From contig CAJUKU010000003.1 in assembly GCA_910587425.1 (NCBI GenBank), forward strand, positions 1 through 64,000: a stretch of 64,000 nt of DNA, written 5' to 3'. Positions 27,001-35,600 of this stretch are shown here, in pieces. A program made the position numbers and the translations under genes. How positions within the stretch are numbered: position 1 is the first letter of the stretch; every line of letters begins with the position of its first letter. Origin of the DNA: an uncultured Muribaculaceae bacterium. GTDB taxonomy: Bacteria > Bacteroidota > Bacteroidia > Bacteroidales > Muribaculaceae. Under the pieces are notes generated by a model. That model worked only from the letters and a program-made list of their open reading frames with translations, did not search any database and was not told where the DNA came from.

Positions 27001-29756
27001 TTGTTGTCGCCGTTGGTCACGCGGAATGTCGCTACAGCGCGCTCCGGATCCACCGTCACCTCACCGGCGGAAGGCGCTCCGGCGCTGACCTCCGGCAGCT
27101 TCACGCCGATGGCTGATGCCGCTGGCAGCTGACCTGCGAATGTGAGGCGGACAGTCTCCTCGCCGGTCATGTCGAGGGTCGTTGTGGTGGTGCCGTTTGC
27201 GGTCACGCTCTCCGCGCGGGTGTAGAAGGGGATGAATGTGACAACATATTCGTGCGACTTTTCACCATTCTCGTCAGGGTACTGGTTGCGAACTATGTAG
27301 GTGCGTGTGGCTTTCACCGGATCCTCTACAGGACCGTCGACCTCAGTACCTTCGGCTGTGAGCTTCTCGCCGTTGTGTTCATACTCGTAGAACGTTCTGC
27401 TGAAGCCGGTGTAGCGGTCGTAAGGGATGTTCACATTGTAGGTCAGTACGTTCGGGTCGAATCCCTCAATCGGAGTGCCGTTAATGGTCAGCGATGCGAG
27501 GCGCGACGAGCGCTGCACTTCGGATCGTTTGTTGAAATGCAGGATGTATTCGTGGCTCTCCTTGCCGTCGTAATCCATGCCGTTGCCAGTGACGGTGATG
27601 CGGGCGGTAGGGTTTTCGCCTTCGGCATCTTCAAGCTTGACTGTCACGTTTGATTCTTGGTCGACTGCCATAGTCTCAAACTGAGAATCTTTTGATGGCA
27701 TGTATGCATCCACCGTATATTCGTAGATGTTATGGCTGAATTTCGTTGTGGGACTCAATGTAGCTCCCTTGTCGTTCGTGATCGTCAGGCTCGCGAGGCG
27801 GGAAGGGGAGATCTTTGCGAACTGCACCGTGTAGTCGTGCTCCTTTTTGCCATCGGTGTCAGCCCCGCCATTGGAGTTGACGACGGTGAAACTGTATCGA
27901 CCGGTGGTGTAATCGAAAGTTCCGGAATCCTCCTTAAGTTGCGCGGTGCCCTGACCGCCGGGCAGGAATTGCAGTTCGACGGCATCGGCGTTGAATGTCC
28001 GTCCGTCGTCAGCCAATGGCACAGGGAGTCCGGCACGTGATGCGTCGATATTTGTGCCGTCGTCGGCGACGGTGTATGTGGTGCCGTTGATGGTTACTCC
28101 GGTGATGCGAGAATAGCTCGGATTGCTGAACGAGACGGTGTATGTGCGCTCAACAGCCGGCGCACCTGCAGGGAGATCGGTGAGGCGTACAGTGATGGTG
28201 CCCTCGCTGTCGGACGTCATGGTGAGTTTGCCCGCTTCGGGCTTTCCGCTTGCGCTCTCCTTGACGTAAGGGGTTAGATCTTTGTCGGCGTCGTAGATTT
28301 GGGCTATCTCGAATTTACTACCTGTAGGATAGTATCGCTCTCCTTTGTAGACCACGCTCTCAAGAACGGCTTCGAATGGCAGGAACTTTACGGTATAGGT
28401 CTTGGTGCTCGGCAGTGCATTCGGATTCGTTACGGTGAGCACTGAGGAAGCTGTAGTGATATCAGGAGCCGCAATGCTTGCTGTAGAGCCTTCGGAAGGT
28501 GAGGGTATGGGTTTTAAGTCCGATGTCCAAGGCAAGTTGGTATTGATAATGCCGGAAGGGTCGGGGGTGAACTCAGTGCTGCCGATTGTGAGTTTATTGA
28601 GTGTCGCCTCGGGGCGTTTTGCGTATTGCAGAGTGTAGGTATGTGAGTTCTCGCCGTCTATATCCGTGGCGGTGGCGTCGTTTGTAACCGTTACGGTTAT
28701 GCATGCGTTTGTGTAGTCGTAGTCCGGCTCGCCGATTTTGGCACTCTTGCCTTGACCGAGCAGTGTGGCGGTGATGGCAGGTTTCTGTTCTTCGTCAAGA
28801 TACCCGCTCATGGTGTAATTGTACTTGTCGCTGCTGAAATTGGGAACAGCTACACCATCTACCGATAGTGAATCCAAGCGGGAGTAGTAGATCAGCTTGA
28901 CATCATCGACTGTGAGGGAAACATCTTTACTATCTTTAGGATTAGAAGAAAAATAATCATCAGCAGCAAAGATGATGTTTAACATTTCCGGATTTTTGTC
29001 CGAACGATAGTTTATAGTCAGTCTTTGTTCTGTCCAATCAGTAGCTTCTGCCAATAGCCTCATAGAACTTGATGAGACTAAAGTGGTGTCACCACTACAT
29101 GTAACTGCTCCGCCTTGATCGGTAGACATCTTTAGAATATTACGATCTCGGTTTATCATAGTGCATGTGGTCGCAGATCCAGAGCCAAACATGTATACAT
29201 TCAAATTCCCCGGAACTTCTGCCTGGGAGTATGTTCCTGTCCAGGAGTAGATTACGACAGTGGGTTGTGTGGCTGTGCTTCCCGACTTATACCAAAATGA
29301 TAATTCATCAGGACGATGTTTAAATTCCAAGCCACCAAAAGTGCCTCCATCTTTATTCGTTCCTGTTTTTATAGAAGTAGACCATGTAGTTCCAAGGGTG
29401 AAATAACCAGGGATTCCTTTTGATAGAACCCCTTCGTTATGTATATAAACAGCGTATCCATTATTGTCTTTTCCAGTAGTGGATTCTCCGAGATTTGTCC
29501 TGGCTGTGCTCGCAAAACTGCCTTGAGTTGCATAGACATGTGATATTGTCCAACTGACAGGAGTTTTGCCGAATAATGTCTCATTTCCATCGCTTGTCCA
29601 TGGCTTGCAGTCCGTCCAATCCTCGAATCCGTTGTTTGGGAGCTGTTGGGCGGAGATGGTGTGTGTGGAGAGGAGGGTGAATATTGCAGCCACGAGGAGG
29701 CAGGCGTAGTGGCGCACTGCCTTAGGTGAGGCGAGAGATATGCTGAGACGTTTCAT
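24075..29756 (-). CDS. Giant modular surface protein: PCMD-like head, Ig/cadherin-like repeats, calycin-like repeats
   Basis: A 1893-residue secreted protein with an N-terminal signal peptide. I chose the ATG at 29756 because the signal sequence starts there and an earlier in-frame ATG lies upstream of the promoter box. About residues 38-290 resemble a PCMD-type carbohydrate-related domain (NNGFEDWTD). About eleven modules of roughly 85 residues follow, each with a start like SRLASLTINGT and a later T-D-G-x-x-S/E-H-x-Y strand. From about 1300 there are four calycin-like modules. The first two are a near-identical 414-bp tandem duplication (25017-25844). The C-terminal 35 residues (WYDLRGVRV...PGIYLKR) look like a Por/T9SS-type sorting signal. 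Probable adhesin or scaffold; no catalytic site recognised. Confidence 0.85.
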   Translation of the reverse strand: MKRLSISLASPKAVRHYACLLVAAIFTLLSTHTISAQQLPNNGFEDWTDCKPWTSDGNETLFGKTPVSWTISHVYATQGSFASTARTNLGESTTGKDNNGYAVYIHNEGVLSKGIPGYFTLGTTWSTSIKTGTNKDGGTFGGLEFKHRPDELSFWYKSGSTATQPTVVIYSWTGTYSQAEVPGNLNVYMFGSGSATTCTMINRDRNILKMSTDQGGAVTCSGDTTLVSSSSMRLLAEATDWTEQRLTINYRSDKNPEMLNIIFAADDYFSSNPKDSKDVSLTVDDVKLIYYSRLDSLSVDGVAVPNFSSDKYNYTMSGYLDEEQKPAITATLLGQGKSAKIGEPDYDYTNACITVTVTNDATATDIDGENSHTYTLQYAKRPEATLNKLTIGSTEFTPDPSGIINTNLPWTSDLKPIPSPSEGSTASIAAPDITTASSVLTVTNPNALPSTKTYTVKFLPFEAVLESVVYKGERYYPTGSKFEIAQIYDADKDLTPYVKESASGKPEAGKLTMTSDSEGTITVRLTDLPAGAPAVERTYTVSFSNPSYSRITGVTINGTTYTVADDGTNIDASRAGLPVPLADDGRTFNADAVELQFLPGGQGTAQLKEDSGTFDYTTGRYSFTVVNSNGGADTDGKKEHDYTVQFAKISPSRLASLTITNDKGATLSPTTKFSHNIYEYTVDAYMPSKDSQFETMAVDQESNVTVKLEDAEGENPTARITVTGNGMDYDGKESHEYILHFNKRSEVQRSSRLASLTINGTPIEGFDPNVLTYNVNIPYDRYTGFSRTFYEYEHNGEKLTAEGTEVDGPVEDPVKATRTYIVRNQYPDENGEKSHEYVVTFIPFYTRAESVTANGTTTTTLDMTGEETVRLTFAGQLPAASAIGVKLPEVSAGAPSAGEVTVDPERAVATFRVTNGDNKDTDGIASRTYLLQFDMPYFSRLGSLSVDGVRVDGFDSGKYEYTLTQILTPDTKVEAVAISGGSGEPVVTVSDIDPESAIVTVTVSNSAADTDGESTHTYTLRFMQPYRSRIASLSVAGTEIALRHDGEPMATGMVVPADADALRAMLAVTLMEASGTPEWDVVLDSENLLATITVTNTQPDTDGQRSHKYVLTFVSTPVARLATITVGGVEIGGFDPEVFEYTLPGLLPAAADISATAMPGSGNPEVSAAVTDAATARATITVTNGSLSATYTLQFELPCPATLSGITIGGTQIDGFDAAKTDYDLTDRNLPAADEIAYTLTDARATATVSRDEATSTVTITVSSRLPEATTTYTLRFKTGGNEPVGPDKPEQPDQPTDGTTTFKGTLTIMMMGEDLTGGGQEATVVIDDVGDGTCTFRLPDFSLDLGDGPASLGDIVVENVAVSENGGVTTYNGTVNGLELADGAIIADVTLTGTVDADGKASMTIGVVWSGINIDVEFNGEAEAKDPVTPQPPADNVTVYEGMLTIMMMGEDLTEGGQAATVEIEDGGDGTCTFRLPDFSLDLGDGPASLGDIVVENVTVSENGGVTTYSGTVNGLELADGAIVADVNLTGTVDADGNAHMTIGVVWSGINIDVEFNGEAVSRPTPVPPADDDWTTVAGRLTIELNAYDITEGGLDSDLKIRKEEDGTYTFMLPDFSLALDAAGDPASLGDITVSGITMRESDILTVYTGSAMGTSLAGGEIMADIKLGATETTGGVLLVNVDVVWSTDDGRRVPIMVRFTNRPDANPAEVTHAAYTGTLSIGGEGEPQQTVDVTVRIRPLAPGRASLTIDGIEVNAASRAAAIGRTVTFSSVCVSPLTDRLTAYDGNNSGLTLTDRLVVEATIHGIAEGTDRITLSLDMLLPESGKSLTGTFTGNFDADATGITSPGTDRDEADGEAIWYDLRGVRVDPSNLRPGIYLKRTAKGTEKVLIR
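25017..25844 (-). repeat. Two-copy 414-bp tandem repeat within the giant surface protein
   Basis: Copy 1 spans 25431-25844 and copy 2 spans 25017-25430. Each encodes 138 residues starting G-x-LTIMMMGEDLT and containing FRLPDFSLDLGDGPASLGDI; most of the amino acids are identical. The conservation implies a recent duplication or gene conversion. Confidence 0.9.
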
Positions 29757-29840
29757 TGCCAGAATGTTAGATCGGTTTTGTATGTGCGTGCGGCGTGTAC
29801 GCGGATAATACGCGCGTGTGGGCGCGCACGTACAATCATG

Positions 29841-29872
29841 CAAAGATAAGCATTACGAGCCGTTTTGCCAAA
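29841..29872 (-). promoter_or_regulatory. Promoter of the giant surface protein gene
   Basis: On the minus strand: TTTG (29869-29872), a 20-base spacer, TATCTTTG (29841-29848). Transcription would start about 75 bases before the chosen ATG. Confidence 0.75.
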
Positions 29873-29963
29873 TCGTAAGCGCCGGGTGTGCTTGCATTCC
29901 GCTGATGTCGTGGTTGCTATGCTCACGCATACGGGCTGCCACCTCAACGAACCGTCAGGGCAC

Positions 29964-30003
29964 AAAAAAAGGCCGGAAAGAAGCTCTGTGCTTTCTCTCT
30001 CCG
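29964..30003 (-). terminator. Terminator of the thioredoxin-fold gene
   Basis: On the minus strand a GAAAGC/GCTTTC-type stem, extended by imperfect pairing, is followed closely by seven T (29964-29970). It lies 31 bases downstream of the stop codon. Confidence 0.55.
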
Positions 30004-30034
30004 TCCTCGTTAAGCGGTTCGGTAGGGTCTCCCT

Positions 30035-30529
30035 TTATCGTGCCGATGCGACAGCTACTGCTGTGGCTACACTGGGATTTGTTTCAACAATGCGACCCTC
30101 CGGGTCAATAAGGAATGAGTTGAAACCGTGTTTGAGACGATATGCTTTGGCAATATCTGCCGCTGCATTGTCGCTCACATGGATCTGTGTCTTCGCGTCG
30201 AGTCCATCCATGCGCACTATTTCAGAGAAGAGGCGCTCGCTGCGGTCAAGGTTGACCTGCAGACTGGTGACCCGTCCTTCAGCAAGCTCACCGGCGGCTG
30301 AGTCGTATTCAGAGGCGCGCAGACGCGATTCGGCGTCGCTCGATGCCCAGAAATTGACCAGTACGTAGTGACCTTTCAGTTCAGCCAACGACAGCGTGGT
30401 GTCGCGCTCTTCAATCGTGAACAGAGGAGCCTTGTAGCCTTCGGCGGCCTCGTAGACTCTTCCGGTGTTGGCGGCGACTGAAACGAGAAGGAAAACGAAG
30501 AGCACAATGGTTGACATTGTTTTCTTCAT
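30035..30529 (-). CDS. Exported thioredoxin-fold protein lacking the CxxC motif
   Basis: A 164-residue protein with a signal peptide (about residues 1-20) and a TlpA/AhpC-like fold: APLFTIEERDTTLSLAELKGHYVLVNFWAS, then a C-terminal FLIDPEGRIVETNP strand. At the position of the redox motif it reads W61-A-S-S-D-A-E-S68, so both cysteines of WCxxC are replaced (by D65 and S68). It therefore cannot be a thiol oxidoreductase and may instead bind a ligand or partner. Expression probably starts at 30705 or so, giving a long leader of about 175 bases. Monocistronic, minus strand. Confidence 0.85.
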   Translation of the reverse strand: MKKTMSTIVLFVFLLVSVAANTGRVYEAAEGYKAPLFTIEERDTTLSLAELKGHYVLVNFWASSDAESRLRASEYDSAAGELAEGRVTSLQVNLDRSERLFSEIVRMDGLDAKTQIHVSDNAAADIAKAYRLKHGFNSFLIDPEGRIVETNPSVATAVAVASAR

Positions 30530-30711
30530 TATCAGGGTTTAATGTTAGACTTAAGGTCCGGGCGGGAATTGCGGTTATGGTAGGTTGGTTTATGGTGCAG
30601 TCCGGAGTGTCTGAAGCTTCCCCGGCGTTGCTGTGATCCCGCTCTACGGACCCCGCCGATTTTCGGCGAGCAGAGCTGACTCTTCAGCTCCTTTCCTTCA
30701 TTAGAACACCG
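30530..30711 (-). ncRNA. Long, probably structured 5' leader of the thioredoxin-fold gene
   Basis: Between the predicted transcription start (near 30705) and the ATG at 30529 lies a GC-rich leader. On the minus strand it contains a perfect hairpin CGCCGA-AAA-TCGGCG and a GTCCG/CGGAC pairing around an inner region. A mini-ORF of five codons (MKERS) also lies near its start. I do not recognise a known riboswitch class in it. The rest of the gap up to 30989 holds only the two divergent promoters. Confidence 0.4.
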
Positions 30712-30742
30712 CAAAGGTACGAACTTTTCGCGGCATGGCAAA
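30712..30742 (-). promoter_or_regulatory. Promoter of the thioredoxin-fold gene
   Basis: Minus strand: TTTG (30739-30742), a 19-base spacer, TACCTTTG (30712-30719). Good match to the Bacteroidetes consensus. Confidence 0.75.
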
Positions 30743-30925
30743 ATTAATGGCATAACCGACACCCGATTAGCGTTGCCGAACCCTCCGCGAGACCACTGCA
30801 CGTGCGGATTGCGGCGATTCTATTAAATTTAGTTAAACGCCCCTCCCCCGGCACCGGAAATAGCCCGATCCTGTCGAAAATCAGGTGGTGGAGGACGCTC
30901 TGTGCGGCGTGGCGGCAGCGTCGCA

Positions 30926-30954
30926 TTGATATTCCGAAAAATTGTGTAACTTTG
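30926..30954 (+). promoter_or_regulatory. Promoter of the ECF sigma/Spy-like operon
   Basis: TTG at 30926-30928, an 18-base spacer, TAACTTTG at 30947-30954. An ATG in frame at 30942 lies inside this promoter, which rules it out as the start of the sigma gene. Confidence 0.65.
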
Positions 30955-30989
30955 CGCTATTATCTATCCCAAATCCCAAAAACATCCCG

Positions 30990-31556
30990 ATGGACGAAAG
31001 CAGTGAAAACATGTCGGCAGAGGAGCAGCTGGTGGAGCGTTTACGCGATCCGTCACAGTGCCGCGCGGCATTCGGCGATGTGATCAAGCTCTACTCCGAA
31101 CCTCTGTACCGCCAGATACGACGCATGGTGCAGACACACCATGACGCGGACGACCTGCTGCAGAACACCTTCATGAAGGCATGGCAGAGCATCGACGCTT
31201 TCCGCGGACAGGCGAAACTGTCGACGTGGCTCTACAAGATAGCCATAAACGAGAGCCTGACATTCCTTGAACGGGAGCGCAAACGGAACAACATCTCCAT
31301 CGATGATGAGGAGTCGGCTGTCGTGCATCTGATCGAGTCGGACGATATGATCGATGGCGACGAGCTGAAGCTCAACCTGCGCAAAGCGGTAGCCTCGCTG
31401 CCGGAGAAGCAGCGTCTGGTGTTCAACATGCGCTACTATGACGAGATGAAATATGAGAAGATGTCGGAGATCCTGGGCACTTCCGTAGGGGCGTTGAAAG
31501 CCTCCTATCATCTCGCGGTGAAAAAAATCGAACAATTTTTCAGCGAAAACGAATGA
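30990..31556 (+). CDS. ECF-type RNA polymerase sigma factor
   Basis: A 188-residue sigma factor with region 2 (DADDLLQNTFMKAWQSIDAFRGQAKLSTWLYKIAINE) around residues 45-85. Region 4 (LPEKQRLVFNMRYYDEMKYEKMSEILGTSVGALKASYHLAVKKIE) spans about 135-180. The start MDESSEN was chosen because it lies 36 bases after the promoter box. Two small envelope-related genes follow on the same strand, which suggests an envelope stress regulon. Confidence 0.93.
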   Translation: MDESSENMSAEEQLVERLRDPSQCRAAFGDVIKLYSEPLYRQIRRMVQTHHDADDLLQNTFMKAWQSIDAFRGQAKLSTWLYKIAINESLTFLERERKRNNISIDDEESAVVHLIESDDMIDGDELKLNLRKAVASLPEKQRLVFNMRYYDEMKYEKMSEILGTSVGALKASYHLAVKKIEQFFSENE

Positions 31557-31609
31557 ACGGTTAAACCTTTCGCTCCCACGCTTGTCAAACCAATAAAACT
31601 TACCAAAGT

Positions 31610-32029
31610 ATGTCACACAACGACCGCGAAACACTCAGGGGCTTCAGCCGCGACGATGGTATGAGGGTGCCTGATGGATATTTTGCCGATTTCGCCGCAC
31701 GCATGCAAGCCGCTCTGCCCGAGCAGCCGTGGGAAGCGGAAGCCGCCGGCGATGCCGCCGCGCGTATAGCCCCGCGCTCATTCTGGCAGCGCGTACGCCC
31801 GTACGTCTACATGGCAGCGATGTTTGCCGGTGTGTGGTGCATGATGAAGATGTTTGATATCATGCGTCCTGCTCCCGCCTCGTTCACTCCCGAGGGCAAC
31901 TCGGTGCTCGCTGAAGCGATAAGCGACGACTCATTCATGAGCGATTATTTCATCACCGATGTGGACGAGAGTGATCTATACGACAATCTCTATAACGACG
32001 GCTTCATTCCCGCATCATTCTCATACTGA
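31610..32029 (+). CDS. Single-pass membrane protein, probable anti-sigma partner
   Basis: A 139-residue protein with a hydrophilic N-terminal domain (about 1-60), one membrane segment (about 66-83; VYMAAMFAGVWCMMKMF) and an acidic extracytoplasmic tail. Tail motifs such as DDSFMSDYFITDVDESDLYD are rich in Asp and Tyr. The position directly after an ECF sigma gene and the topology are those expected of an anti-sigma factor. No family is recognised from sequence. Confidence 0.7.
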   Translation: MSHNDRETLRGFSRDDGMRVPDGYFADFAARMQAALPEQPWEAEAAGDAAARIAPRSFWQRVRPYVYMAAMFAGVWCMMKMFDIMRPAPASFTPEGNSVLAEAISDDSFMSDYFITDVDESDLYDNLYNDGFIPASFSY

Positions 32030-32057
32030 CCTCAATATTCCACGAAACAGCATAATC

Positions 32058-32534
32058 ATGAAACGTTCTGCAATCATAATAGCCCTGGTCATGGCTTTTG
32101 TATGGTTCCTGCCGACTGAAATCTCAGCGCAGGGCACCGGAAAAAAGAAAGGCAACCACACGGAGTGGATCAAGGAGATGCGCCGCTACAAAGCGGAGTT
32201 CGTAGCTGAGAAGCTCGAACTGACGCAGGAGCAGCGCAATGAGTTCATCCCCATGTATCAGGAGATGGAGACAAAGACCTGGACCATAGAGCATGAGGCA
32301 CGCGACATGGAGCGTGCAGTGCGTAAGAAAGGTGCCGAGGCAACTGATACGGAATATGAGAAAGCCGCCGAGGCTCTGACTGAGGTCAAGGCTAAACAGG
32401 GACAGATAGAGTCGGAATATCTCAAGAAATTCCGGAAGATCCTCACCCCCGCGCAGCAATTCAAGATGCGGGGGATTGAGCGCGAGTTCATGCGTCAGCT
32501 GATGGAACGCAACCGCGCCGGAAAGAAGAAGTAG
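32058..32534 (+). CDS. Spy/CpxP-like periplasmic protein
   Basis: A 158-residue, strongly helical and charged protein with a signal peptide ending near ISAQG. It has the two LTxxQ-type motifs of the Spy/CpxP family: LTQEQRNEF near residue 55 and LTPAQQFKM near residue 130. Family members are periplasmic chaperones or stress sensors. The ATG at 32058 was chosen because it begins the signal peptide. It completes a sigma/membrane protein/Spy unit and is followed by a strong terminator. Confidence 0.83.
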   Translation: MKRSAIIIALVMAFVWFLPTEISAQGTGKKKGNHTEWIKEMRRYKAEFVAEKLELTQEQRNEFIPMYQEMETKTWTIEHEARDMERAVRKKGAEATDTEYEKAAEALTEVKAKQGQIESEYLKKFRKILTPAQQFKMRGIEREFMRQLMERNRAGKKK

Positions 32535-32575
32535 CCCTCTTACTTTACGAACAGTCATCACTCAAGCAACACGAT

Positions 32576-32621
32576 TCCTCCGGCAGCGTCGAAACCAACC
32601 TGCCGGAGGATTTGTTTTTTT
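32576..32621 (+). terminator. Terminator of the ECF sigma/Spy-like operon
   Basis: The stem TCCTCCGGCAG (32576-32586) pairs with CTGCCGGAGGA (32600-32610), followed by TTTGTTTTTTT. Confidence 0.9.
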
Positions 32622-32651
32622 AGGACAACCATTACCCGCAATAATCTGACA

Positions 32652-35600
32652 ATGAATACAGCCACAAGAAAAGCATCGCGCCATCTGTTGGCTCTACTGC
32701 TCGTTTTCATAACTTTAAATCAGGCTTTTGCTGTGAAAAAAGATCCTTCGACCCCGGACTTCGCCTATCCACTGACGGTAGCCAAGGATGCGCGGGCGCG
32801 CCTCGACAAGGCTCTCGCCGGCTCTGACACCGACGCCGCCATACGTGCGCTTATCGATCTTTCGCTCGCCGAGTCGGCTATAGATCCCGCGTCGCTGCAA
32901 GAGATGATCGCGCTGACCGACTCGCTCGCCGACGATGCGCCGACGGCAGCGTCGCGCTCATTGCTGCTGTTGCTTGAGGCGCAGCAGCTGACGGATGCCT
33001 ACAATTCCAACCGCTGGACTTACGACCAGCGCACGGTATCGCCTGAGCCACGTCCGGCTGATATTACCGAATGGAGCGGCGACCAATACCGCTCGCGCAT
33101 AGACTCGCTGTGTCTTGAGGCTTTCCCGGTCGGCAATCCGCAGACATTAGCAGCATTGCGTGCCGCACAGCTCAAGCAGTACGCCGGACTGATAACCACC
33201 GGCGATGACACGTTCATCTACTATCCGCATCTCGCCGATTTCATAGCCCTGCGGGTGGTGGGGATGCTCACCAACACGCTGCCGGCAGGTGGAATACCGG
33301 TAGATATGCTGACGCCGGCAGCCGAAAACCCTGATGTGGCGCGTAAACTTGCCGGTTCGCGTCAGGAGATCTCGCGGATACTCGGCATATATGATGCGTG
33401 GCTCAACAGCAACCCGCGCGGTTCGCGTCCATGGGTGACAGCCGAGCTGTCGCGGCTCGCTTTTCTCCGCAGTAGAGTGTATTCGCAGCTGTATGAGGAG
33501 GCGAATCTCCGTTATGCCACTCTCGTAAAGGATCTCTATATGGAGTTCCGCAACACACCGTCGGCGCCTGATATTCTTGTGGTGTTCGCAACATTGTCTG
33601 ATAACGAAGAACTTATGAGCCGGCATGAACTTCGTCAGGCTATAAAGACAGTAATAACATCCTATCCCGAGGCTGTAGCCGTAAATCAGCTGAAAAACAT
33701 ACTTGGTGAGATGGAACTGCGCAAGATAGAGTTTGATATGCCCGACGTGGTGACTCCCGGTGAGCCGTTCGACATAAGGCTCCATGCCGACAACTGCGAT
33801 GCGGTAACTCTCTCGCTATACCGCGTGACAACGCCGGCGATCGATGATTCATACTACAGACTAAAGAACGGTATGCCGACGAAGCCACTGTCTACTGTAA
33901 GCGCACGGTTTACGGCTGACGGAACGCCGTTCTCAGCCGATACGACACTGACGCTGACTATTGATGAGCCGGGAACTTATATCCTTGTACCTACAGATCC
34001 GGTGCTGCAGCGACAGGGCACCCAGTCGTGCCGTGTGATCCGCGCCACGCATCTCGCCCTCGGGCTTTCGGAACTGACCAAACGTGAGGCAATCACTGTA
34101 GACCGCACATCGGGCGCTCCAGTGGAAGGTGTCACCATAAGTAACCTGATTGAGGAGAACCGGAAGCAGTCGCTGAAAAAAATCGGTCAGACAGACGCGG
34201 AGGGATTCTTCACACTGCCCAAAGATACGCGCGGGCAGCTCCTCGCCTCAAAGGGTATTGACCGCTTCGCTCCGATGATAAACGCTTACGCACGTTACCG
34301 TGGCGATGCCAAAGGGTCTGTAGTGGAGGCTGTGACCGATCTTGCGGTGTATCATCCCGGCGACTCCGTGCGGTTTATGGCTGTGGCTTACGGCTACGAG
34401 CGTGACCGTCGGCAGGCGTTGACCGGCATGAAGTTGTCAGCGACGCTGCACGACGCCAACCGGGAGGTCGTTGATTCGTTGGACGCGATGACCGATGAGT
34501 TCGGTCGTATAAGCGGTTCGTTCACCATACCTACCGGACGGCTTACGGGATATTACTCCATACGCTTCGACGGCGCAGCCAAGGGGCGTGCCGGATTCAC
34601 CGTGAGCGACTACAAGCTGCCGACATTCCGCGTGGAGACGCCTGTAGCCGTACGCGATTTCCCAGAGAAGGGGGATATCACGATCCGCGGCAAAGCCGTG
34701 ACCTATGCAGGTCTTCCGGTCGCGGATGCGACGGTGACCATGCAGCTCTCCTCCATGTCGCCGATGCGCGGCTGGTGGGGCTGGTGGGGGAATCCCGGCG
34801 ATCCGTTCTACTCCGCCTCGGGCAAGACAGATGCCGAAGGAGGGTATGAGATAACCATCGACAGTGCCACAATAGCCGTGGCTCCATATCCGCAGGGGAT
34901 ATTCTCGGCTAATGTTACGGTGTCGTCGACAGCCGCCGAGAGTCATGATACATCGTGCCGCTTCATAAACGGAAAGCCGTTCACGATCATGGCTTCGCCC
35001 GCTACCGATATCAATGTGGCTGAACCGGTTGATTTCAATGTGCGTGTAGCCGGTCCCGACGGGAATGACACTACGGCGACCGTAGGGTATCAGTTGATAG
35101 CCGCCGATGGTAAAACTGTGGCTGACGGCAGCATATCTACCGGCTCTGAGAAGCTTGATCTGAAAAAAGTGCCTTCGGGCATTTATACCCTGCGTCTCAG
35201 CATGGCTGATGCAGACAGTGTAAGCATCGAGAATATAGCGCTTTACCGCCCGTCGGACAAGATGCCTCCGCGCGAGTCGCTGATATGGATGCCGGTGAAG
35301 AGATATGATACTCCCACGGAGATACTTTACGGCACTACAGCAAAAGTGACGAACCTACTTGTGACGGTTACGGATGCCGACAGCATGATCTCCCGTCGCT
35401 GGCTCACGCTCAAGCCGGGAATGCACCGCTTCAAACCGGAATTTCCCGCCGGTTGCGCCCAGCTGACCGTCACAATGCTGACCACGAGCGGCGGACGCTC
35501 GGAGACTGTAGAGGTAAAGATGCAGAATCCTGCGGCGCGGCGTGCCATAACCATCGGCGCGTCGACATTCCGCGATAAGCTGATCCCCGGCAGCGGTGAG

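Noticed and set aside
30942..30989. Earlier start for the ECF sigma factor.
   Set aside because: The ATG at 30942 lies within the predicted promoter, so it would not be transcribed.
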